This document shows positions 24,208 through 30,181 of a stretch of DNA of 30,181 nucleotides, piece by piece; within the stretch, counting starts at the first letter, position 1; each line of letters opens with the position of its first letter. A program made the position numbers and the translations under genes. This DNA comes from DATKLX01 sp035542155 (lineage in GTDB: Bacteria; Chloroflexota; Anaerolineae; Anaerolineales; Anaerolineaceae), in contig DATKLX010000083.1 in the NCBI GenBank assembly GCA_035542155.1, positions 1 to 30,181 on the forward strand, read 5' to 3'. Below the pieces are notes generated by a model that saw nothing but the letters and a program-made list of their open reading frames with translations, made no database searches and was not told the DNA's origin.

Positions 24208-24825
24208 ATGATTTTCAAAGCAGTTTTGTTTGATTTTGGCGGCGTTCTGGTGCGGACCCACGATTATTCAGGCCGCAGAAAATGGGAGGAGAAGCTTGGA
24301 CTGGAAAAGGGCGGGTTGGAAAGAGTCGTCTTTAATTCCGATACTGCTTTGGAGGCTACACTGGGCCGAGTCGGATATCTTGAGGTATGGCGATTTGTCG
24401 CGAAGACTTTTCATCTCTCTGACCGCGATCTAGAAGAGCTTCGCCATGACTTCTGGAGGGGGGATCGCCTCGATCAGGAACTGGTAAATTTCGCCGGCAG
24501 ACTCCGTCCGAACGATGTCACCGCGGTGGTGAGCAATGCCTGGTCCAATGCTAGAAAAGTCTTCGAAGAGAAATACTTACTCAATGAGGCGTTCGATCGC
24601 CTGTTTATTTCGGCGGAAATCTCGCTTGCAAAACCCGACCAGCGCGTCTATCACCTGGTAGCCAGGGAGCTGGGGGTCTCCCCCACTGAAGCCATTTTTG
24701 TCGATGACGTTGCTCAAAACGTGGAGGCTGCCTCCGCGGTGGGAATGGTTGGGATCCGTTATGAATCTACTCCACAGGTGACCCGCAAAATACAGGATCT
24801 GCTGGGCATTCGAGTTAAAAATTAA
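24208..24825 (+). CDS. HAD-superfamily subfamily IA hydrolase (YihX/epoxide hydrolase N-type)
   Basis: Small cytosolic HAD phosphatase-fold enzyme of 205 residues. Motif I is VLFDFGGVLV: the nucleophile Asp is present while the second acidic position is Gly, as is usual in the YihX and epoxide-hydrolase-N-terminal branch. Motif II is VVSNAW, the Lys/motif III region is SLAKPDQRVYHLV and IFVDDVAQNVEAA. A helical cap occupies about residues 15-80. YihX-type enzymes act on sugar phosphates such as glucose 1-phosphate; the substrate here is not known. ATG 24208 has AAGGAG about 6 nt upstream. It stands alone between the operon hairpin and the rel promoter region. Confidence 0.9.
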   Translation: MIFKAVLFDFGGVLVRTHDYSGRRKWEEKLGLEKGGLERVVFNSDTALEATLGRVGYLEVWRFVAKTFHLSDRDLEELRHDFWRGDRLDQELVNFAGRLRPNDVTAVVSNAWSNARKVFEEKYLLNEAFDRLFISAEISLAKPDQRVYHLVARELGVSPTEAIFVDDVAQNVEAASAVGMVGIRYESTPQVTRKIQDLLGIRVKN

Positions 24826-24847
24826 TACAATTCAGACCATCGCATGT

Positions 24848-24853
24848 TATAAT
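24848..24853 (+). promoter_or_regulatory. Possible distal -10 for rel
   Basis: A perfect TATAAT 157 nt before the rel start, without a good -35 at 16-18 nt. It would give a leader of about 150 nt. Confidence 0.3.
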
Positions 24854-24912
24854 GACTATGCGAATTAATTTTTCCTCGCCCTGCGTCGTCGTTCAACTGC
24901 CCAGGCCTTCCC

Positions 24913-24942
24913 TTGCAATCGAACCCTGACCACAGGTATACT
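24913..24942 (+). promoter_or_regulatory. Probable proximal rel promoter
   Basis: TTGCAA (24913-24918), 18-nt spacer, TATACT (24937-24942). The predicted start near 24949 gives a leader of about 60 nt to the rel ATG. Confidence 0.5.
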
Positions 24943-25009
24943 GTATGGATATCGACCGACCTGAAACCAGGACCGATTTCTTGCTTCCTTCGATCCAAAG
25001 GGTGTTGGT

Positions 25010-27265
25010 ATGAGAATTGAGAATTTACTGGAGTCTTTGCCAGATAATTATAGCCTGGTCGACCGGGAGCTGATCCAGCGGGCTTACCGCTTTGCGGAGC
25101 AGGCTCACAGCGGCCAAAAAAGGGCTTCCGGGGAGCCGTATATATCCCACTGTGTCGCAGTCGCCGCCATCCTCGCAGAGATGCGCGTCCCGCCGGCGGT
25201 TGTGATCGCCGGTCTGTTGCATGATACCGTCGAAGATACCAGCGTCACGCTGGAAGAGGTGCGCAGGGAATTCGGAGACGAAGTTGCCCGTCTCGTCGAT
25301 GGTGTAACCAAACTGACCAATTTACCCCGCGTCTCCCGCGGAGATCAACATGCCGAAGAACTCCAGGCCCTGGCGGACACCCTTGCTGAGCCCACCCTTA
25401 ATGCAGAAACCCATGCGCGCGCCGCGGATGCCACCGCCGAGTTAGCCCCGGTTCGCACCCGGAAAAGAGACCTTACCTCTGAAACGTTGCGGAAAACATT
25501 TCTGGCGATGGGCGAGGACGTTCGCGTCGTATTGATTAAGCTTGCGGATCGGCTCCACAATATGCGCACCCTGGGGTATATGCCCGAGGCGAAACGCAAG
25601 CGCATCGCCCAGGAAACACTGGACATTTTTGCTCCTCTGGCGAACCGGCTGGGAATCTGGCAGATCAAATGGGAGTTGGAAGACCTGGCTTTCCGCTATG
25701 TCGATCCCGAAAAGTACAAAGAAATCGCCGAGAACCTGGCTGAGCGGCGAGCTGACCGCGAACACCAGATCTCAGATATTATTCTCACCCTGCGCAGCCA
25801 CCTTGCCCAGGCCGGCATCCAGGCTGAAATCACGGGGCGGCCCAAGCACATCTATTCTATCTACCGGAAGATGACCGACAAGGGCAAAGCCTTCGAAATG
25901 GTTCGCGATCTCCGCGGCGTCCGCCTGATCGTTCCGGATATTCCTGCCTGCTACGGCGCTCTGGGGATCATCCACACACACTGGCGGCCGATCCCTCACG
26001 AGTTTGACGACTATATCGCTGCGCCGAAAGACAACTTCTACCAATCGCTCCATACCGCGGTCATTTACGACGATGGCAAACCGCTCGAGGTTCAGATCCG
26101 CACCGCAGAGATGAACCAAAACGCGGAATACGGCATCGCCGCCCACTGGCGCTATAAAGAGGGAGTCCGCCGGGACGAGAGCTACGAACAGCGCATCAAC
26201 TGGCTGCGCAAGCTGATGGATTGGCGCCAGGATGTTGAAGACGCCCAGGAATTCGTAGACGGGATGAAAACCGACGTCTTCCAGGACCGGGTCTACGTCT
26301 TCACACCTCGCGGCGATATCATCGACCTTCCGGCTGGATCGACCCCCATCGATTTTGCTTATCACGTCCACACCGAGATCGGCCACCGCTGCCGCGGCTC
26401 CAAGGTCAATGGGAAGCTGGTCACCCTCGACTACGTCCTGAAGACAGGCGATCAAGTGGAAATCCTCACAGCGAAACAGGGCGGGCCCAGCCGGGACTGG
26501 TTGAACCCCAATCTGGGACTGGTGAAGACCCAGCGGGCGCGCTCTAAAATCAAGACCTGGTTCAAGCGCCAGGATCGCGAACAAAACCTGATCCAGGGAA
26601 AAATGCTCCTGGAGCGCGAGCTTCGCCGGTTGGGCCTGCAGGATTACGACCTCGACACGTTAGGCCGCGAATTGGAATACCGCAATATCGAGGACCTGTA
26701 CGTCGGCATCGGCTGCGGGGATATCTCCGTCGGGCGGATTATCAACCGCATCTCCGAAAACGATAAGAATAAGATCGAGGACATTCTTATCCCTTCTCAT
26801 CCGCAATCCGATACCCGGATTGGGAAAGATACCATTACGGTGTTGGGCCTGAAAGGAATCCTGACGACCATTGCCAAATGCTGCAATCCGGCCCCTGGGG
26901 ACGAGATTATCGGCTATATCACTCGCGGCCGCGGAGCGACCATCCACCGCCAGGACTGTCCGAACATCCTTCGCCTCTCGGAACACGAGAGGGTGGTTAA
27001 GGTTTCCTGGGGAGAGCCGCAGAAAACCTACCCGGTGAATGTGGAAATTAAAGCCTACGACCGCCAGGGACTAATGGGCGATATCTCCAACGTGTTGAAC
27101 AATGAGGGGATCAATCTTCTGGATATTCGCCTGAAAGTCAACCACAACCTGGCAGCGATCAAGCTGGTCCTGGAAGTCGGCGACATCGCTCAGCTCAGCC
27201 GCGTGCTGACCAGGATTGAAAACCTTCCCAATGTGATGGAAGCCCACCGGCTGCGCCCTGGTTGA
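25010..27265 (+). CDS. rel: RelA/SpoT-family (p)ppGpp synthetase/hydrolase
   Basis: Makes and degrades the stringent-response alarmone. 751 residues in the long RSH order: HD hydrolase (about 20-215), synthetase (about 245-385), TGS (about 426-487), a helical region, a cysteine-containing segment (AKCCNPAPGDEIIGYITRGRG), and ACT (about 677-751). Hydrolase residues look intact: H47 in YISHCVAVA, H71-D72 and E75-D76 in LLHDTVEDT, D180 and N184 in KLADRLHNMRTL. The synthetase has GRPKHIYSIYRKM, YQSLHTAV and EVQIRT, but the substrate-adjacent motif is EFDD (331-334), the acidic form of monofunctional RelA rather than RFKD of bifunctional Rel/SpoT. An Ala/Thr/Glu-rich stretch of roughly 37 extra residues (about 112-150) interrupts the HD domain. 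ATG 25010 is preceded by AAGGGTG. Confidence 0.95.
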   Translation: MRIENLLESLPDNYSLVDRELIQRAYRFAEQAHSGQKRASGEPYISHCVAVAAILAEMRVPPAVVIAGLLHDTVEDTSVTLEEVRREFGDEVARLVDGVTKLTNLPRVSRGDQHAEELQALADTLAEPTLNAETHARAADATAELAPVRTRKRDLTSETLRKTFLAMGEDVRVVLIKLADRLHNMRTLGYMPEAKRKRIAQETLDIFAPLANRLGIWQIKWELEDLAFRYVDPEKYKEIAENLAERRADREHQISDIILTLRSHLAQAGIQAEITGRPKHIYSIYRKMTDKGKAFEMVRDLRGVRLIVPDIPACYGALGIIHTHWRPIPHEFDDYIAAPKDNFYQSLHTAVIYDDGKPLEVQIRTAEMNQNAEYGIAAHWRYKEGVRRDESYEQRINWLRKLMDWRQDVEDAQEFVDGMKTDVFQDRVYVFTPRGDIIDLPAGSTPIDFAYHVHTEIGHRCRGSKVNGKLVTLDYVLKTGDQVEILTAKQGGPSRDWLNPNLGLVKTQRARSKIKTWFKRQDREQNLIQGKMLLERELRRLGLQDYDLDTLGRELEYRNIEDLYVGIGCGDISVGRIINRISENDKNKIEDILIPSHPQSDTRIGKDTITVLGLKGILTTIAKCCNPAPGDEIIGYITRGRGATIHRQDCPNILRLSEHERVVKVSWGEPQKTYPVNVEIKAYDRQGLMGDISNVLNNEGINLLDIRLKVNHNLAAIKLVLEVGDIAQLSRVLTRIENLPNVMEAHRLRPG

Positions 27266-27269
27266 GCAG

Positions 27270-27278
27270 TGGTATAAT
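27270..27278 (+). promoter_or_regulatory. Extended -10 promoter of moeA
   Basis: TGGTATAAT: a perfect TATAAT (27273-27278) with the TGn extension, starting 4 nt after the rel stop codon. No -35 is needed for such promoters and none is seen. Predicted start near 27285, leader about 69 nt. Confidence 0.55.
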
Positions 27279-27353
27279 TGCGCTTCAATAAAATTCAACT
27301 GGCACCCAGGGCAGGAGAATGGAGCGCCGGTTATTTTCAACTGATCGAGGAGA

Positions 27354-28604
27354 ATGGAACCTTTGGCGGATCTGCTGACCGTTCGTGAGGCTCGGTTCCA
27401 AATTCTGACCCATTTTAAACCAGTAGGAACCACGCGCATCGCCTTTGACCAGGGTCTCGCGCGGGTTCTTGCAGAATCTATCATCGCCCGCGAGGATATT
27501 CCTTTTTTCCCAAATTCATCGATGGATGGGTACGCCGTCCGTTCCGCAGATCTTGCCCGAGCCTCTCAGGATCAGCCAGTCTTCCTGCCGGTCGCCGGGG
27601 AAATTCCGGCCGGCCGGCCGGACCCTATCACCCTGCAGCCTGGACAGGCAATTCGTATTATGACCGGCGCGCTGCTCCCGGACGGAGCCGATGCCATCGT
27701 CCCGATCGAAGAGGTCAGCGAAGTCAGCACCCAGGCAGGAGCACCCGTAATCGAATTCCGGTCCGGCGCTTACCCTGGGCAGTACATCCGCCCGAAGGGC
27801 CAGGACCTTCATGCCGGAGATGTGATTTTCCAATCAGGACGGCGCTTATCTGCGACGGATCTTGGCCTGCTGGCGTCCCTGGGGATCACCGAGTTGTTGG
27901 TCTACGAACGACCCAGAGTCGCTTTGATCTCTTCCGGAGACGAGCTGATCCAGCCCACCGAACCCCTGGTCCCGGGAAAAATTCGGGATGCCAATTCTTA
28001 CCTGCTGGCAGCCCTTCTCGCCCAAAATGGCATCCAGGTCGTTCCCCTCGGCATCGCCCCAGATCAGTTTGAAGCCATCCAGGTGAAACTAGGCTCGGCC
28101 GTCGGCCAGCAGGTTGATCTGATCGTCACTTCCGCAGGCGTCAGCGTGGGTACGTATGATTTCGTGCGCGCCGTCATCGAATCGCGAGGGAAAATGGAGT
28201 TCTGGCGAGTGAACATCCGCCCTGGAAAGCCGATCGCTTTTGGCGCTTATCGCGGCGTCCCGATCATCGGGTTGCCGGGGAACCCGGTCTCGGCCTATGT
28301 GGGCTTCGAAGTGTTCGTTAAACCGGTGCTTGGTCGTCTCTCCGGGCAGGCGGCAATCGAACCCCAGATCATCCCGGTGAAACTGCGCGAAGAGATCAAA
28401 TCAGATGGGCGGGAGAGCTATCTGAGGGCAAAGGTCAAATTGGAGAACGGCATCTGGCAGGCAAGTTTGATCGGCCACCAGGGTTCGGGAAATTTGCGGG
28501 CTTTGACAGATGCAAATGCTTTACTGATCGTACCCTCTGGGGTAAAATCGCTCCCTGCTGAAAGTGTCGCGGATGCCTGGCTGCTGAACTCAGATTTCTT
28601 ATAA
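27354..28604 (+). CDS. moeA: Molybdopterin molybdotransferase MoeA
   Basis: Inserts molybdate into adenylylated molybdopterin, the last step of molybdenum cofactor synthesis. 416 residues with the standard domains: PFFPNSSMDGYAVRSADL near residue 50, IRIMTGALLPDGADAIVPIEEV (about 98-120), a MoCF-type domain (about 180-325) with SSGDELIQP, TSAGVSVGTYDFV and GLPGNPVSAYVGFE, and the C-terminal beta-barrel domain (about 335-416). The start is uncertain: GAGGAG lies only 1 nt before ATG 27354, and TTG 27363 has a better-spaced ribosome site (10 nt). Other molybdenum cofactor genes are absent from the window; rel lies 88 bp upstream with a separate extended -10 between them. Confidence 0.95.
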   Translation: MEPLADLLTVREARFQILTHFKPVGTTRIAFDQGLARVLAESIIAREDIPFFPNSSMDGYAVRSADLARASQDQPVFLPVAGEIPAGRPDPITLQPGQAIRIMTGALLPDGADAIVPIEEVSEVSTQAGAPVIEFRSGAYPGQYIRPKGQDLHAGDVIFQSGRRLSATDLGLLASLGITELLVYERPRVALISSGDELIQPTEPLVPGKIRDANSYLLAALLAQNGIQVVPLGIAPDQFEAIQVKLGSAVGQQVDLIVTSAGVSVGTYDFVRAVIESRGKMEFWRVNIRPGKPIAFGAYRGVPIIGLPGNPVSAYVGFEVFVKPVLGRLSGQAAIEPQIIPVKLREEIKSDGRESYLRAKVKLENGIWQASLIGHQGSGNLRALTDANALLIVPSGVKSLPAESVADAWLLNSDFL

Positions 28605-28678
28605 TCGCATCCGAAAGTGAAGGATGCATTTGAATGTCAGTATTTTGAACGCATTATCCAGCCTTAAGGAGAAAGAAC

Positions 28679-28915
28679 ATGCCAAAAATAAGATGCCATT
28701 ACCTAGATTGTATCTTTCTTGATGAAGGCTATTGTAGCGCGGCTGCAATCGAGCTGGATCCGGATGCAGGCTGTATGACATACTCACCATCTGCCGAAGC
28801 CACGGCTGAAGAGGATTGGGAGGAAGAAGAAGAACTTGAAGAATGGGAAGATCTTGAAACCGAAGAAGAGGAAGAAGAAGACGTCTGGCTGGACGAGGAC
28901 GAGGAAGAATACTAA
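28679..28915 (+). CDS. Small four-cysteine protein (DUF1540-like) with an extremely acidic tail
   Basis: 78 residues in two parts. Residues 1-33 hold four cysteines (C6, C11, C19, C32) in IRCHYLDCIFLDEGYCSAAAIELD, the spacing seen in DUF1540-type putative metal-binding domains. Residues 38-78 are mostly Glu and Asp with Trp and Leu interspersed (EEDWEEEEELEEWEDLE and following). The function of DUF1540 is unknown; a metal-binding role for the cysteines is inference, and the acidic tail suggests binding to basic partners or metal ions. ATG 28679 has AAGGAG 8 nt upstream, so translation is well supported. It lies 74 bp after moeA and a strong hairpin follows 4 nt after its stop codon. Confidence 0.85.
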   Translation: MPKIRCHYLDCIFLDEGYCSAAAIELDPDAGCMTYSPSAEATAEEDWEEEEELEEWEDLETEEEEEEDVWLDEDEEEY

Positions 28916-28919
28916 TCAA

Positions 28920-28951
28920 TACGGCCCCGGATGATCACCTCCGGGGCCGTA
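28920..28951 (+). terminator. GC-rich hairpin after the acidic protein gene
   Basis: TACGGCCCCGGA (28920-28931), loop TGATCACC, TCCGGGGCCGTA (28940-28951): a perfect 12-bp stem, followed by CTCAGATCC with no T tract. It lies between the acidic protein stop and the transporter start, 20 nt before that ATG, so it could also act as a leader hairpin for the transporter mRNA. Confidence 0.6.
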
Positions 28952-28971
28952 CTCAGATCCATTGTGGGTGG

Positions 28972-30181
28972 ATGAGCACCCAACCAATTCTCCCTCCTGA
29001 TATGGAATCCAAAGAAAAACGAAATCACCGTCATAACTACATCGCCAATTTGATCGACGGCGGTTTTTTTGGGTTTGCCATGGGGTTTGCATCTTTTACC
29101 ACAGTCATCCCGTTATTTGTCAGCTCCATGACCAGCTCCGCGGTTCTCATCGGCCTGATCCCGGCCATCCACAGCGTAGGCTGGCAGTTTCCACAACTGT
29201 TGACCGCCAGGAGAGTTGCTCGCCTGATACGGCTCAAACCGGCTGTTCTCTTCCTGACCATTCAGGAACGGCTCCCTTTTCTCGGCCTCGCCATCGTCGC
29301 CTGGTTCTTGCCAGATTTGGGAAAAAACACGGTTCTCGTTCTCACCTTCCTTTTTTTGATCTGGCAAGGCTTGGGAAGTGGATTTACTGCAAATGCCTGG
29401 CAGAACTTGATTGTCCGCATTATCCCGGGAGACGAGCGAGGCACCTTTTTGGGTTTGCAATCCGCAGCCGCTAACCTACTCGCCAGCCTGGGCGCTTTCC
29501 TTGCCGGGCTGATGCTGGACCAGTTTCCTTATCCGATGGATTTTTCCATCTGCTTCCTGGCGGCGGTCGGGTGTTATGTCCTTTCCTGGTTCGCGTTGAG
29601 CCAGGTGCGCGAGCTTGCCGATCCAGGAAACGCCCGGGAATCCCTTCCGGAGGATGGGCTATGGAACCAGGTTTCCAGTATCCTCAAACGGGATCGCCGG
29701 TTCCGTGGATACCTGGTCACGCGCATGCTCTCGCAGTTTGCAATGATGTCATTTGCGTTTTATACTGTATATGCGGTTCGCTTCCACCACATGAATGAAG
29801 TGCAGGCAGGAATTCTAACCAGCGTCCTGCTACTGACCCAGGTGATTGCTAACCCTGTTTTGGGCCGGTTATCGGACCGGATATCGAAGAAAATGGTACT
29901 GGAAATCGGGGCATTCGCTGCCTTGCTCAGCTCTCTGATCGCTTGGATCGCTCCCCAGGTCGGCTGGTTTTACCTGGTGATCATTCTCTCGGGAATTGCC
30001 AATACCGCCTATTGGACGATCGGCATGGCCTATACCCTCGAATTCGGTTCGGATCAGGAACGGCCCACGTACATTGGTCTGGCAAACACCCTGATTGCCC
30101 CAAGCACAATTCTTGCACCTATCGTGGGAGGATGGTTGGCCGATTTGTCCGGCTATCCGGCTACATTTATCAGCTCTGCCG
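28972..30181 (+). CDS. MFS transporter (3' end outside the window)
   Basis: Major facilitator membrane transporter; the frame is open from ATG 28972 to the last base (403 codons visible). A polar N-terminus (MSTQPILPPDMESKEKRNHR) precedes about eleven hydrophobic helices. The loop GRLSDRISKKMV after a central helix is the MFS motif A, and AGLMLDQFPYPMDFSICF and GGWLADLSGYPATF mark the ends of the two halves. It resembles Chloroflexota or archaeal UMF-like facilitators with unknown substrate. No clear ribosome site: GGGTGG sits directly at the ATG. An alternative ATG lies at 29002. It is probably its own unit after the hairpin at 28920-28951. Confidence 0.85.
   Translation, partial: MSTQPILPPDMESKEKRNHRHNYIANLIDGGFFGFAMGFASFTTVIPLFVSSMTSSAVLIGLIPAIHSVGWQFPQLLTARRVARLIRLKPAVLFLTIQERLPFLGLAIVAWFLPDLGKNTVLVLTFLFLIWQGLGSGFTANAWQNLIVRIIPGDERGTFLGLQSAAANLLASLGAFLAGLMLDQFPYPMDFSICFLAAVGCYVLSWFALSQVRELADPGNARESLPEDGLWNQVSSILKRDRRFRGYLVTRMLSQFAMMSFAFYTVYAVRFHHMNEVQAGILTSVLLLTQVIANPVLGRLSDRISKKMVLEIGAFAALLSSLIAWIAPQVGWFYLVIILSGIANTAYWTIGMAYTLEFGSDQERPTYIGLANTLIAPSTILAPIVGGWLADLSGYPATFISSA

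Noticed and set aside
27319..27378. 19-residue frame MERRLFSTDRGEWNLWRIC overlapping the moeA start
   Set aside because: Its ribosome site is only 1 nt from the ATG and no amino acid run suggests attenuation; the repeated AGGAGAATGGA at 27313 and 27348 is probably chance.
1..30181. CRISPR arrays, insertion sequences, prophage or integrase genes
   Set aside because: No regularly spaced repeats, transposase-like proteins or terminal inverted repeats with duplications were found by eye.

Overview
The window looks like a bacterial chromosome segment, most plausibly from the Chloroflexota (Anaerolineae-like). This placement is inference: it rests on the gene mix (Rel, RlmN, FtsY, RF2, Tex, trigger factor), a YLPIV-type linker behind a signal peptide in the exported beta-helix protein, and several fused or divergent proteins. 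No 16S or other decisive marker is present. Coding DNA is moderately GC-rich by eye, intergenic DNA is clearly AT-richer, and most starts have a GGAGG-type ribosome binding site.

Left part (1-10 kb). A DMT/EamA exporter gene (+) is followed by a run of minus-strand genes: a membrane PAS-type histidine kinase, a large SpoIIE-type phosphatase carrying a degenerate secretion-ATPase-like module, an exported beta-helix protein, an aromatic amino acid hydroxylase and a small unknown helical protein. Gaps of 261-408 bp and separate promoter or terminator signals suggest mostly single-gene transcripts.

Centre (10-19.5 kb). A consensus promoter drives tRNA-Leu(UAG) and probably trigger factor, followed by clpP and a strong hairpin. 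Next comes a tight plus-strand series for translation and secretion: HAD phosphatase, rlmN, ftsY, and prfB with its programmed +1 frameshift site. It meets, with a 5-bp gap, a convergent pfkA-tex pair whose stop and start codons overlap (TGATG).

Right part (19.7-30.2 kb). A three-gene catabolic operon encodes a four-Fe-S-cluster flavoprotein, a DAO-type flavin dehydrogenase and an Ldh2-type NAD(P)H-dependent reductase. After a hairpin come a HAD hydrolase, a long Rel (p)ppGpp synthetase/hydrolase, MoeA, a small four-cysteine protein with an extremely acidic tail, and an MFS transporter that runs off the window.

No CRISPR array, insertion sequence, prophage or rRNA was seen. The most unusual items are the phosphatase fused to a pseudo-GspE module, Rel with a RelA-type EFDD synthetase motif beside an apparently intact hydrolase site plus an insertion, prfB frameshifting without the usual SD-like stimulator, and the flavoprotein that joins two [2Fe-2S] and two [4Fe-4S] motifs in one chain.
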